Translations under genes and position numbers: made by a program
Notes under the pieces: generated by a model
Databases searched by the model: none
The model's input: the letters and a program-made list of their open reading frames with translations, nothing else
Told to the model about the DNA's origin: nothing
NCBI GenBank assembly: GCA_905216145.1
Contig: CAJMST010000001.1
Span: forward strand, 124,001-188,000
Source: an uncultured bacterium
GTDB taxonomy: Bacteria > Actinomycetota > Coriobacteriia > Coriobacteriales > Coriobacteriaceae
Length of the DNA stretch: 64,000 nucleotides
Reading direction: 5' to 3'
Part shown: positions 23,725-33,005 of the stretch, piece by piece
How the letters are laid out: every line of letters starts with the position of its first letter
How positions within the stretch are numbered: position 1 is the stretch's first letter

Positions 23725-24288
23725 TTAATGAGCTGCCCAGTCAATGACTTCACTCCAACGCTCGACAAGCCGCTCCAAACGCCACGCCGCGTTGGCAGGG
23801 CTCGTCGACGGCAGCACGATGGCGGGTAGCTCCGTCCGCTCTTGTAGATAGCGTTTGTAGAGTCGCCCTGCCGTACCGCCGTTACAGACAACGACCTCGA
23901 TCGGCGCGGCATCGGTAATGCGCTCGATATGTGCCGGCACAACGTTACGAATGCTCGCATCGCTCGAGCCCTTAATGTCGCAGCTCTCGATCACATCCCA
24001 CAGGGCCACGCCGCCGTTCAGCAGCATGGCCCGCTTGGCGGCAATGGAAGCATCGAGCGTCGCGGGCTCACCGTTTGCCAAAGGATCGCCCTCGTTGGAC
24101 GGCACGGATACACCGAGGCACGCGGCCATCACACGCCAAAAGCGGTTCTGCGGATTGCCATAGTAGAAGGCATTGGCACGCGAGAGCACCGAGGGAAACG
24201 ACCCCAGCACCAAAACGCGCGAGCGCTGGTCGAACACGGGCTCAAACCCATGCTCAATATGTTGATAGCCCTCGTCAGACGCGGCCAT
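23725..24288 (-). CDS. uracil-DNA-glycosylase superfamily protein, probable hypoxanthine-DNA glycosylase
   Basis: 187 residues. The N-terminal VLVLGSFPSVLSRANAFYYG followed by NPQNRFW and the C-terminal LPSTSPANA match the UDG-superfamily family known as DNA-deoxyinosine (hypoxanthine) glycosylase. It would remove deaminated bases to start base-excision repair. It begins four bases after the GH13 gene ends, so the two are probably co-transcribed although functionally unrelated. Convergent with 23062-23718, with only six bases between stops. Confidence 0.75.
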   Translation of the reverse strand: MAASDEGYQHIEHGFEPVFDQRSRVLVLGSFPSVLSRANAFYYGNPQNRFWRVMAACLGVSVPSNEGDPLANGEPATLDASIAAKRAMLLNGGVALWDVIESCDIKGSSDASIRNVVPAHIERITDAAPIEVVVCNGGTAGRLYKRYLQERTELPAIVLPSTSPANAAWRLERLVERWSEVIDWAAH

Positions 24289-24291
24289 GGG

Positions 24292-25668
24292 CTAGGCTCT
24301 CAACAGATAGCGCACCTCGTAGGGTGCAAGCTCAAGGGTGCCCGTCAGCTCGACCGTGGGCGCATCGTCGGCAAGCAGGTCGACGAAGGAGCCGTTGAGT
24401 TCGCCAGCGCCAAAGGCGTAAGGCTCACCCACGGCATTCACCGCCACGAGTACCGTCGCGCCGTCACAGGCGCGCTCGAACAGCAGCTGCTTGTTCTGGA
24501 TCACCACGTTGCGATAGGCACCGTAGTTGAGAGCACGGGCAGCCGCGTCGTCGGCCGAGCGAAGGTGTGCGAGTTGCGTGATGAACGCCGTCAGCTCGTT
24601 GGGCGCAGGCTCATCGAGCGCAGGGCGCAGCGCCCAGTCGCCATCGGGGCCGCCCTTTTCGCCAGCAATTCCCCACTCGCTGCCATAGTAGACGCACGGG
24701 ATGCCCGGCATGCCAAAGAGCATGCCGTAGGCGGGACGCAGACAGGACTTGTCGGTGAGGATGCTCGCCAGGCGCGGCACATCGTGGTTGTCGACAAACG
24801 ACAGCAGATGTTTGCCGCGGTAGATGCACCAGGGGTCGCCGCCAAACTGACGGTGCAGCGAATGGGCGATCTCGAACATGTTGACCGAGTTAAAGCTGGA
24901 GTACAGGCCCTTGTAGCACTCGTAATTAGTGCAGGAATCGAGCATCTCGTCGTTGACGATTTGGTTGTAGTCGCCGTGGAGCGTCTCGCCGATCAGCACA
25001 AAGTCGGGCTTGAGCTCACGGGTAAAGGCGTGCAGGCGGCGCATAAAGTCGCGGTCGAGCATATAGGCAACGTCCAGGCGCAGGCCGTCGACGCCAAAGA
25101 CCTCGGCCCAGCGGCGCACGGACTCGAGCAGGTAGTCGACCACGGCGGGGTTTTGCAGGTTGAGCTTCACAAGCTCAAAATGGCCTTCCCAGCCCTCGTA
25201 CCAAAAGCCATCGCCATAGCAGGAATCGCCGTCAAAGCTAATGTGGAACCAGTCCTTGTACGGCGAGTCCCACTTGCGCTCCTGCACATCGCGGAAGGCC
25301 CAAAAACCGCGGCCGACGTGGTTGAAGACGGCATCGAGCACCACGCGGATGCCATGGGCATGCAGCGTGTCGCATACGGCGGCAAAGTCGGCGTCCCCAC
25401 CCAGGCGACGGTCGATATGGCGCAGGCTGCGTGTATCGTAGCCGTGGCTATCAGACTCGAGCGGCGGGTTGATGAGCACAGCGCCAATACCGAGTCCCTG
25501 CAGGTAGTCGGCCCATTGGGCGATTTTCATGATGGGGGCATCGGGGTTGGGTGCAGTGCCGGCAGCTTGGGAGAGTTCGTCCTCGGCAACGGGCGCGGCG
25601 TTTTCGCGCGGAGCTCCGCAAAAGCCCAGCGGATAGATCTGATAGAACGTCGTCTCGTATGCCCACAT
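24292..25668 (-). CDS. GH13 (alpha-amylase family) glycosidase
   Basis: 458-residue intracellular alpha-glucan hydrolase (no signal peptide). The four GH13 regions are present: DAVFNHVG, GLRLDVAY (nucleophile Asp), IGETLHGD (acid/base Glu) and FVDNHDV (transition-state Asp). The order and the HFELVKLNLQNPAV segment resemble cyclomaltodextrinase/neopullulanase or maltogenic types, but the N-terminal domain common in those is absent. GGGAGGTTGCT precedes the ATG. It probably degrades imported maltodextrins; exact specificity is open. Confidence 0.85.
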   Translation of the reverse strand: MWAYETTFYQIYPLGFCGAPRENAAPVAEDELSQAAGTAPNPDAPIMKIAQWADYLQGLGIGAVLINPPLESDSHGYDTRSLRHIDRRLGGDADFAAVCDTLHAHGIRVVLDAVFNHVGRGFWAFRDVQERKWDSPYKDWFHISFDGDSCYGDGFWYEGWEGHFELVKLNLQNPAVVDYLLESVRRWAEVFGVDGLRLDVAYMLDRDFMRRLHAFTRELKPDFVLIGETLHGDYNQIVNDEMLDSCTNYECYKGLYSSFNSVNMFEIAHSLHRQFGGDPWCIYRGKHLLSFVDNHDVPRLASILTDKSCLRPAYGMLFGMPGIPCVYYGSEWGIAGEKGGPDGDWALRPALDEPAPNELTAFITQLAHLRSADDAAARALNYGAYRNVVIQNKQLLFERACDGATVLVAVNAVGEPYAFGAGELNGSFVDLLADDAPTVELTGTLELAPYEVRYLLRA

Positions 25669-25739
25669 AGCAACCTCCCGGTAAGCTCAACACAACGACA
25701 TCCATTGTATGCCCGGCGTACGTCCCGTCCCCCAAAATA

Positions 25740-25806
25740 AGTTGCGGTGAAATACGGACTGTTTGCCAGGTTTATTGGGCTAAACAGTCCGTATTTCACC
25801 GCAACT
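25740..25806. repeat. GTTGCGGTG palindrome, copy 1
   Basis: Perfect 25-base arms (25740-25764 and 25782-25806) beginning AGTTGCGGTGAAATA around a 17-base loop, 16 bases after the MFS stop codon. Outer bases are shared with copy 2 at 30185-30250; inner arm bases differ but remain complementary. It could terminate either flank but lacks a clear T-tract. Confidence 0.85.
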
Positions 25807-25821
25807 GATAGAGGGATATGG

Positions 25822-27018
25822 TTAGGCGACGGGTTTGGCGCGGCGAATGGCCGGGAACATTACCGTGATGGCGAGGATGACACCCATGACGGCAATTGCG
25901 CCGCCTGCGTAGCCGATCCAGGCAATACCGGGACCCGAGACCACGGCGCCGCCAATCGCGGTGCCCGTACCAATGCCGAGGTTGAACAAACCCGAGAAGA
26001 TCGACATGGCGACAGCCGACGAATCCGCCGGCGTGTACTTGATGAGCTCGGCCTGAAACGCCACGTTAAAGGCTGTGGCGCAGCAACCCCACAGCGCGCA
26101 AACGCCAAGAACCGCGGCGAGCGACGACGCGGCAGGACCCATAAGCAGCAGGGCAACCGGCACGCCGGAGAGCGTGATCGCAAGGAACGGGAAGCGATGC
26201 CCGTCGAACAGGCGGCCGAACAGCCAGCTGCCCAGCAGGCCAGAGCAGCCGAACGCCGTCAGCGTCATAGTAATGGCGCTCGCATCGACGTGCGCGACCT
26301 GGGCCAGGAAGGGCTCGATATAGCTGTAGCCCGCGTAATAGCCGGTCGCCATGAACACCGTGACCACATAGAGCGCGATGAGGAACGGGTTCTTGAGCAG
26401 CTCGGGCAGCTGCTCGAGCGTAAAGCGCTCGCCCGCCGGCATGGTGGGGAACACCGTGGCCTGATACACCACCGCGGCGGCAGAGAAGGCCCCGACCACG
26501 GCAAACGTCATGCGCCAACCCACGGCAAGGCCAATAGCGCGGCCGAGGGGCAGACCGAAGATCTGTGCGATGGACGAGCCCGTGGCGATCATGCTGATGG
26601 CGAGCGCCCCATGGCGTGTGTCGACCAGGCGCGAGGCCATAATCGAAGCGACCGACCAGAACACGGCGTGCGCGCAGGCAACCACCAGGCGCGCGCAGAC
26701 CAAGATGGGATAGGTCGGCGCCAAGGCGGACAGGAACTGGCCAAGCGAGAACACGGCCAGCACGCCCAGCAACATCCGCTTAAACTCAAAGCGCGAAGCG
26801 AACACCATGAGCGGCAACGACAGCAGCATGACGCCCCAGGCATAGACCGAAATCATGATGCCAGCTTGGGCCTCGGTGAGCGAAAACGATGCGGCGATAT
26901 CGGTCAGCAGGCCGATGGGCATGAACTCCGACGTGTTGAACACGAACGCGCAGCAGGTGAGCCCGATGAGCGGGAGCCACTGCTTGAGTGTGATGCCGTC
27001 TTGCCTTGCCTGACTCAT
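25822..27018 (-). CDS. MFS transporter of the DHA1 / sugar-efflux (SotB-like) type
   Basis: About 398 residues with twelve predicted membrane helices. SEFMPIGLLTDIAASF in the first helix pair is typical of the SotB/AraJ group of exporters. ATG at 27018 is preferred over TTG at 27033 because GGAGACG lies between them. Likely a proton-driven exporter in the cytoplasmic membrane; substrate unknown. It has neighbouring terminator-like palindromes on both sides, so is probably monocistronic. Confidence 0.8.
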   Translation of the reverse strand: MSQARQDGITLKQWLPLIGLTCCAFVFNTSEFMPIGLLTDIAASFSLTEAQAGIMISVYAWGVMLLSLPLMVFASRFEFKRMLLGVLAVFSLGQFLSALAPTYPILVCARLVVACAHAVFWSVASIMASRLVDTRHGALAISMIATGSSIAQIFGLPLGRAIGLAVGWRMTFAVVGAFSAAAVVYQATVFPTMPAGERFTLEQLPELLKNPFLIALYVVTVFMATGYYAGYSYIEPFLAQVAHVDASAITMTLTAFGCSGLLGSWLFGRLFDGHRFPFLAITLSGVPVALLLMGPAASSLAAVLGVCALWGCCATAFNVAFQAELIKYTPADSSAVAMSIFSGLFNLGIGTGTAIGGAVVSGPGIAWIGYAGGAIAVMGVILAITVMFPAIRRAKPVA

Positions 27019-27067
27019 ATATAACGTCTCCAATCATTTTGAGCGGAGGCGATTATATAGCAACGGT

Positions 27068-27094
27068 CCCGCATCCGTCAGTAACAGATGCGGG
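27068..27094 (-). terminator. probable feoB terminator
   Basis: CCCGCATC / GATGCGGG stem with an 11-base loop, between the feoB stop and the MFS start. The following tract on the minus strand is weak in T, so strength is uncertain. Confidence 0.5.
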
Positions 27095-27139
27095 GCCGAA
27101 AACAATTCGATACACAGAGGTTGCGCCGTCAATAAATAA

Positions 27140-29500
27140 CTAAGCCAACCCCAGCAATATGCCCGCCGAATGCACGACAAACGCCACGATCCAGGTGACC
27201 GTCACTTGAAACGCGAACACGGCCACGGCATAGCGCGCGCCCAGCTCACTCTTGACGGCGCCGATTGCCGCTACGCAGGGCGGGTACAGCAGCGTAAAGA
27301 CCAGGAACACGTAAGCGGTAAACGGCGAAAACATGGTCGACAGTGCCGCGGGCGACGTTGCGCCCAAAAGCACGGTGAGGGTCGAGATGACGCTCTCCTT
27401 GGCGATAAGTCCGGTGACGAGCGCCGTGGATGCACGCCAGTCGCCAAAACCGAGCGGCGCCAGCGCCGGCGCGATAATGCTACCCAGACCGGCAAGCAGA
27501 CTCTGCGACTGATCGGCGACCACATTAAAGCGAATGTCGAACGTCTGAAGGAACCAGATGACCACGGTAGCAGCAAAGATAATGGTAAAGGCCTTGGTAA
27601 TAAAGTCTTTGGCCTTATCCCATGCCAGCATCACCGTCGTCTTGACGCTCGGCAGGCGGTAATTGGGAAGCTCCATGATAAACGGCACCGGGTCGCCCTT
27701 AAATACCGTGCGGTTGAGCACCAGGGCGGCAATGCAGCCGACCACGATACCGATCAGATAGAGCGAGACCATGGCGGGGACCGTCGCTTGCGGGAAAAAC
27801 GCCCCGCACAGCAGTCCGTAGACCGGCAACTTGGCCGAGCAGCTCATAAACGGCGTGAGCATGACCGTCATCTTGCGGTCGTGCTCGGATGGGAGCGTAC
27901 GGGTCGACATGATAGCCGGCACGGTGCAGCCAAAACCGACGAGCATGGGCACAAAGCTGCGGCCTGACAGGCCAAAGCGACGCAGCACCTTATCCATGAC
28001 AAAGGCCACGCGCGCCATGTATCCGGAGTCTTCCAGAATGGAGAGGAACAAGAAGAGCACGACGATAATCGGCAGGAAGGTCAGCACGCTGCCCACACCC
28101 GTAAGCACGCCGTCGACAGCCAGTGAGCGCACCACGTCGTTGGTTCCGAATGCCTTGAGGCCCGCATCGGCCGAGGCGATGATGGCAGCGATACCGTCCT
28201 CCATGAGTCCCTGCAACGCCGCGCCAATCACGCCAAACGTCAGCCAAAAGACGAGGCCCATGATCACCAGAAACGCCGGAATGGCTGTGTAACGACCTGT
28301 CAGGATGCGGTCAATCTTGACGGAGCGCACGTGCTCGCGGCTCTCGTGCGGCTTGACGACGCAACGCCCGCACACGTCGCCGATAAAGCTAAAACGCATA
28401 TCGGCCAGCGCAGATAGGCGGTCGGTGCCGGCCTCGCCCTCCATCTGGGTAATGATGTGCTCGATAGCGTCGAGCTCATTGCGATCCAGGTGAAGCGCCT
28501 CGGTTACCAGCTCATCGCCCTCGACCAGCTTGGTCGCCGCAAAGCGCACCGGAATGTGCGCCGTCACGGCATGGTCCTCGATCAGGTTAGCAATACCGTG
28601 GATGCAGCGATGCAGCGCACCGCCGTCCGGGCCGTCGGGCGCACAAAAGTCCAGGCGACCAGGGCGCTCGCGGAACCGTGCCACGTGCAGGGCGTGGTCC
28701 ACCAACTCGCCGATGCCCTCGTTGCGGGCAGCGCTAATGGGGACAACGGGCACGCCCAACAGGCTCTCGAGCAGGTTGACGTCCACGGCGCCGCCGTTGG
28801 CGGTCACCTCGTCCATCATGTTGAGCGCGATGACCATAGGACGGTCAAGCTCCATGAGCTGCAGTGTCAGGTACAGGTTACGCTCGATGTTGGTGGCGTC
28901 AATGATGTCGATGATGGCGTCCGGGCGCTCGTCAAGGATGAACTGACGGCTCACGACCTCTTCGCCTGTGTACGGCGACAGGGAGTAAATGCCAGGCAGG
29001 TCGGTAACGCTCGCCTCGGGATGGTTACGGATGGTGCCATCTTTGCGGTCGACCGTCACGCCGGGAAAGTTACCGACGTGCTGGTTGGAGCCCGTCAGCT
29101 GGTTGAATAACGTGGTCTTGCCGCAGTTTTGGTTGCCGGCGAGGGCAAAGTGCAGCGGCGCGCCCTCGGGCACGGCCGTCTTTGCCGCACGGGGCGAATA
29201 CGTCCCCTCGCCCAGGGCCGGATGCTCCGTCGTGCCGATTGCGGCGTTAGCGCGCGGACCCGTATCGGTGTCGTGAATACCCACGAGCTCGATGCGAGCG
29301 GCATCGTCCTTGCGCAGCGTCAACTCGTAGCCACGTAGGCGGATCTCGAGCGGGTCACCCATGGGGGCGTACTTCATCATGGTGACTTCGGTGCCCGGCG
29401 TTAGACCCATGTCCAAAATATGCTGTCGGAGTGCCTGATCGTCCGATGCCACCGATGCGACAACGGCGTCCTTTCCAATCTCGAGTGTATCGAGCTTCAC
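27140..29500 (-). CDS. feoB: FeoA-FeoB fusion, ferrous iron transporter
   Basis: 786 residues. The first ~75 (HILDMGLTPGTEVTM, MGDPLEIRLRGYELTLR) form a FeoA SH3-like domain; a linker leads to the FeoB G-domain (AGNQNCGKTTLFNQLTG P-loop, DLPGIYSLSPY, ALNMMDEV), then about eight membrane helices with the conserved CTVPAIMSTRTLP and SCSAKLPVY gates. It imports Fe2+ across the membrane, driven or gated by nucleotide hydrolysis. In most bacteria FeoA is a separate protein; fusion is known in some anaerobes. GTG start with GAAAGGATGA upstream. No clear DtxR or Fur box was found. Confidence 0.95.
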   Translation of the reverse strand: MKLDTLEIGKDAVVASVASDDQALRQHILDMGLTPGTEVTMMKYAPMGDPLEIRLRGYELTLRKDDAARIELVGIHDTDTGPRANAAIGTTEHPALGEGTYSPRAAKTAVPEGAPLHFALAGNQNCGKTTLFNQLTGSNQHVGNFPGVTVDRKDGTIRNHPEASVTDLPGIYSLSPYTGEEVVSRQFILDERPDAIIDIIDATNIERNLYLTLQLMELDRPMVIALNMMDEVTANGGAVDVNLLESLLGVPVVPISAARNEGIGELVDHALHVARFRERPGRLDFCAPDGPDGGALHRCIHGIANLIEDHAVTAHIPVRFAATKLVEGDELVTEALHLDRNELDAIEHIITQMEGEAGTDRLSALADMRFSFIGDVCGRCVVKPHESREHVRSVKIDRILTGRYTAIPAFLVIMGLVFWLTFGVIGAALQGLMEDGIAAIIASADAGLKAFGTNDVVRSLAVDGVLTGVGSVLTFLPIIVVLFLFLSILEDSGYMARVAFVMDKVLRRFGLSGRSFVPMLVGFGCTVPAIMSTRTLPSEHDRKMTVMLTPFMSCSAKLPVYGLLCGAFFPQATVPAMVSLYLIGIVVGCIAALVLNRTVFKGDPVPFIMELPNYRLPSVKTTVMLAWDKAKDFITKAFTIIFAATVVIWFLQTFDIRFNVVADQSQSLLAGLGSIIAPALAPLGFGDWRASTALVTGLIAKESVISTLTVLLGATSPAALSTMFSPFTAYVFLVFTLLYPPCVAAIGAVKSELGARYAVAVFAFQVTVTWIVAFVVHSAGILLGLA

Positions 29501-29621
29501 GCGCTCATCCTTTCGTTAGACGCGGTTAACCGTTTACCGGGGCTAACCAACTCGTAACGACAAATGATAGCGCTCTGAACTATTTTATAAAGTCAAATAC
29601 CGATGTTTACCTGCGCAAACT

Positions 29622-29942
29622 TTATGCGGTGCGCCCCGAAAGCTCTTTGCGCATACCGCTCAGCGAGATCGAAACGGAACCCGACCGCGCGGTAGCAGTG
29701 AGTCGATCACCCTCGACTGACCCCGTGCATGTAAAGGGCGCCTTGCCCGTCAAGACGTGGGAGATAGTACCCGAGAGTTCAAAGAAATCGCCCTCAGCGC
29801 GGGCACTCGAGAGAGCGATATTGAGACCCCTGACGTTTAGTACTGCCCTGAGCACGCCGTTCACCCCATGTGAAAACGTCACCTCGCCGCGTTTACTCCC
29901 CACCGGCGTCTGGGCCGAAACCACATACGTACCCTCAAGCAT
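29622..29942 (-). CDS. small hypothetical protein
   Basis: Not recognised. 106 residues from the ATG at 29942 (AGAGGAGGAGCC upstream); a longer ORF to 29978 is not supported. The sequence is rich in alternating beta-type strands and Ser/Thr/Gly (GEVTFSHGVNGVLRAVLNV, FFELSGTISHV, GDRLTATARSGSVSISLSG), suggesting a small beta-barrel or sandwich that might bind a ligand. No signal peptide. It precedes feoB on the same strand by about 120 bases, so it could share its transcript. Confidence 0.55.
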   Translation of the reverse strand: MLEGTYVVSAQTPVGSKRGEVTFSHGVNGVLRAVLNVRGLNIALSSARAEGDFFELSGTISHVLTGKAPFTCTGSVEGDRLTATARSGSVSISLSGMRKELSGRTA

Positions 29943-30049
29943 GGCTCCTCCTCTAAGCAGACTTTTTGAAATGGCCATCTAGTCTACTTTGCTGCGAGAC
30001 GGCTTGCCCAGAAACCGTGAACACGCAACGACGTTCAATCAACAGATTG

Positions 30050-30082
30050 GTGCAAGGGGGACAAGCGTGCAAGGGGGACAAG
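30050..30082. repeat. tandem 16-base repeat
   Basis: GTGCAAGGGGGACAAG occurs twice, at 30050-30065 and 30067-30082, separated by one base. No hairpin forms. The 29979-30403 gap otherwise holds only the GTTGCGGTG palindrome; I see no gene in it. Confidence 0.7.
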
Positions 30083-30184
30083 TTACATTTGGCACCATTT
30101 GCGCCAACGGACGGGATGCGGAGCGACGACCGTGCAGGTGGATTCCGGATCGTCGCTTCCTCCGTCCCCCAGCGAATCAAAACA

Positions 30185-30250
30185 AGTTGCGGTGGAATAG
30201 TTCCCGCTTGATGCTTTAACCAGTAAAACAGGAACTATTCCACCGCAACT
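30185..30250. repeat. GTTGCGGTG palindrome, copy 2
   Basis: Perfect 20-base arms AGTTGCGGTGGAATAGTTCC and its complement (30185-30204, 30231-30250) around a 26-base loop, downstream of the permease gene. Like copy 1 it is preceded by a CGTCCCCC sequence. Confidence 0.85.
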
Positions 30251-30403
30251 GCAAAAGCCCGCGCTGGCAACAAATGTCACCTGCGCAGGCTTGGTGGGCG
30301 CTCACAAAGGCACGTAATAGAGACCCACATCAGTTATGGAATGCCAAGCAGCATCGATACGCGATGCCCGCCGGCCTACCAAGCGATGAAGCCTGCCGCA
30401 GTC

Positions 30404-31867
30404 TTAGACGATCGGCGCGATGCCGGCAAAGTGCAGATACAGCGAGATAACTGCCACGACAATGACCACTGCTGCGATCAGCTTGTCGTGCAGATGCGGA
30501 AGCACCTGCTTGCCGCGGCCGCGCTCGCCCAGAATATAGACGGGGATGGCTGGGGCAAAAAGGATCGTCGTGATCATGACGCCCTGGAGGCCCGTCGACC
30601 ACACCAGGAACAGCGTGTAGATAAAGCCGAGCGTACCAAAGAAGCGTGCTTTGCCGACACTCGGCGCGTGCGGCCCGTCCAAATGCTCGTTCTTCCAGCC
30701 GATCACCATGTAATAGGCAGCCGAGCAGACATACGGAACCAGAATCGTGTTGACCGCGCAGCTATAGAAGAACTGGTAGGTGCTCGCCGCCACATACGAC
30801 ACAATCAAGAAGAGTTGCGTGATGCCGGAGCTCACGAGAACCGTTACCACCGGGGCATCGTGCTTGTTCGTCTTAGCAAACGCCAGCGGGAAGGAGCCCT
30901 GACGCGCCGCCTCAAACGGCGTCTCGGATGCAATGATGACGTAGCCCAGCATCGCGCCGACCAGCGAGAGAATAACGCCAAGGTTTACGATGGCAGCTCC
31001 TACCGGACCGATTGCGCACTCGAGAATTCCCGCCATGGAGGGCGTTGCGAGCTGTGCCATTTCCTCACGCGGCATAATGCCGAGCGACAGCATCGAGATG
31101 ATCAGATACAGCGTGAACACGGCTGCAAATCCAAGCGCCGTCGAGCGACCGACATCGCGCACATACTTTGCACGGCCCGAGATGACGACAGCGCCCTCGA
31201 TGCCCGTGAAGACCCAGACAAGGGCAATCATGGTCGAGACAACCTGCTCGCCAAAGCCGGGACCAGCCGGTTCTCCCCAGAAGTTGTCCATAAAGATATC
31301 GACGTCGAACTTACCCAGGAGCACAATGCTCAGCACAAAGAGTCCCAGCGGCACCAACTTCGCCAAGGTGACGATCGTGTTAATGCCCGCAGCTTCCTTA
31401 ACGCCACGAAGCACGAGAGCGGTAAGGAACCACAGAAACACGCTGGCACAGATGATGGAAAGCAGATTGTTGCCCGTGCCGAATGCAGGGAAGAAATAGC
31501 CGAGCGCGCTAAACAGCAAAAGTGCAAAGCTCACGTTGGAAAGGCATGCGCTGATCCAGTAGCCCCAAGCGGAGTTGAATCCAACATAATCGCCAAAACC
31601 GGCGGCGGCGTATGCATAGATACCGCCGGTCAGGTCGGGACGAGCCTGAGACAAACCGTTGAACACCATCATCAGCGCAAAGACGCCAATAAAGCAAATT
31701 CCCCACGAGACGATAACCGCGCCGGTATTGGCTCCGCCCGCCGCCATATCGCCGGCAAGAGAGAAGATACCGCCGCAAATGCTCGCAGTGATGACCATCA
31801 TGGTCAGACGAAAGAGATCCAGACCATTGGGGTCGATTATCTCGTCGTTGCAAGTTTTAGAGGCCAT
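30404..31867 (-). CDS. APC-family basic amino acid / polyamine antiporter (ArcD-like)
   Basis: 487 residues, about twelve membrane helices. SICGGIFSLAGDMAAGG in helix 1 is the APC substrate-binding GxG region, and the sequence resembles arginine/ornithine or agmatine/putrescine exchangers of the APA group. It follows the DDAH-like gene by about 107 bases on the same strand and probably imports arginine or a methylated arginine in exchange for a product such as citrulline or ornithine; that pairing is inference. GGGGG precedes the ATG at modest spacing. Confidence 0.8.
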   Translation of the reverse strand: MASKTCNDEIIDPNGLDLFRLTMMVITASICGGIFSLAGDMAAGGANTGAVIVSWGICFIGVFALMMVFNGLSQARPDLTGGIYAYAAAGFGDYVGFNSAWGYWISACLSNVSFALLLFSALGYFFPAFGTGNNLLSIICASVFLWFLTALVLRGVKEAAGINTIVTLAKLVPLGLFVLSIVLLGKFDVDIFMDNFWGEPAGPGFGEQVVSTMIALVWVFTGIEGAVVISGRAKYVRDVGRSTALGFAAVFTLYLIISMLSLGIMPREEMAQLATPSMAGILECAIGPVGAAIVNLGVILSLVGAMLGYVIIASETPFEAARQGSFPLAFAKTNKHDAPVVTVLVSSGITQLFLIVSYVAASTYQFFYSCAVNTILVPYVCSAAYYMVIGWKNEHLDGPHAPSVGKARFFGTLGFIYTLFLVWSTGLQGVMITTILFAPAIPVYILGERGRGKQVLPHLHDKLIAAVVIVVAVISLYLHFAGIAPIV

Positions 31868-31974
31868 ATATGTGCACCCCCTCAGTCAAGCGACCGTATG
31901 AAGATGGCCCGGACGTCCCGAATCGGGTGCCGGGCCATCGGTCAAGCGATCATTAAGCTAGTAAAGCGGCCGCA

Positions 31975-32751
31975 TTAGAAGCGCAGTGACAGGCAGGAGA
32001 GGCCTCCGTCGACCTTGCGATACTCGGAGGTGTCGACAACGAGCGTCTTGTAGCCCAGATCCTGCACGGCCTTGAGCACGGTCGGATAGCCCTCGGCAAC
32101 GATGACCGTACCGTTGACCCAGATGCAGTTGGCGCCGTAAGCCTCGTCCTCGGGCACGACGATCTTGTTGTACTGGGCAAAGTCGGGCTTATCGATGAAC
32201 TCACCGGAGACGAGCATGTTGTTGTCCTCGATGTAGTTGACGCCCGTCTTGAGGTGCAGGACCTCCTCCAGAGGCACCTCGGAGCCCTCGAGGCCCCAGC
32301 CCTCGAGAATCTCGCAGAACTGGCGGATACCCTCTTCGTTGGTGCGAGCAGAGCGACCGACGTAGAAGTGGTCGCCGACCATCATGACGTCGCCGCCGTC
32401 GAGCGTGCCGGGGGAAACGATGTGCTTGACATGCTCGTCGTCAAAGAAGCGACGGACGACCGGCTCGATTTCGTCCTTCTCGCCATTACGACTGTCGGCG
32501 CCGGGGTTGGTAATGATGGCGCCGCAGCGAGTGATAACGGCCGGATCCTCGACAAAGCAGCTGTCGGGATACTGCTCAAGCGCCGGCAGCACCGACACGT
32601 CAACGCCACACTGCTCGAGTGCATGCTCGTAATCGTAGTGCTCCTCGATAGCGCGCTCGTAGATGGGCTGGCCAAGCTCGGGAGCGCTCGTGATGCCATT
32701 GCTCAGGGACTTGCCGGGACGACGGATGATGACGTGGCTGAACTTAGTCAT
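31975..32751 (-). CDS. dimethylarginine dimethylaminohydrolase (DDAH) family protein
   Basis: 258 residues. The motif order matches DDAH: IIRRPGKSLSNGIT, PDSCFVEDPAVI, GTLDGGDVM, VLHLKTG (catalytic His), ANCIWVN, and the C-terminal DTSEYRKVDGGLSCLSLRF with the catalytic Cys. The family hydrolyses N-methylarginines to citrulline plus methylamines; close relatives hydrolyse arginine itself. The short length without the extra helical domain of ArcA argues against classical arginine deiminase. AAGGAGGATCATC precedes the ATG. Upstream is a GntR-type operator and a divergent regulator; downstream is an antiporter. Confidence 0.85.
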   Translation of the reverse strand: MTKFSHVIIRRPGKSLSNGITSAPELGQPIYERAIEEHYDYEHALEQCGVDVSVLPALEQYPDSCFVEDPAVITRCGAIITNPGADSRNGEKDEIEPVVRRFFDDEHVKHIVSPGTLDGGDVMMVGDHFYVGRSARTNEEGIRQFCEILEGWGLEGSEVPLEEVLHLKTGVNYIEDNNMLVSGEFIDKPDFAQYNKIVVPEDEAYGANCIWVNGTVIVAEGYPTVLKAVQDLGYKTLVVDTSEYRKVDGGLSCLSLRF

Positions 32752-32847
32752 GATGATCCTCCTTGGATCTCATAGTACTGAGCGGACTTCCTTGCGTCCG
32801 CCTTCCTTCCGATGGCTTTATCTTAGGGTGTCTTTACTGTTTTGTAT

Positions 32848-32859
32848 ATTGTATACAAT
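32848..32859. promoter_or_regulatory. GntR-type operator
   Basis: Perfect palindrome ATTGTATACAAT in the AT-rich divergent region between the DDAH gene and the gntR gene. FadR-subfamily GntR regulators commonly bind TTGTATACAA-like palindromes. It lies about 100 bases from the DDAH start and 150 from gntR. Confidence 0.7.
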
Positions 32860-33005
32860 CCTGAACGGTAGATATTTGTCGGTAAGCGTATTATTGCTTC
32901 TTCTGGTTTGGTAGCGCGATTTAACTGGTCGTTCTATAATTCAATTAGCCTATTGAGGCGAAACGTATTAAATTTTGAAAATATACAGTTGAGGAATATA
33001 AGCTC

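Noticed and set aside
29501..29621. DtxR/IdeR or Fur box before feoB
   Set aside because: GGTTAGCC and GGTTAACC are present but do not form the 19-base palindrome of either consensus.
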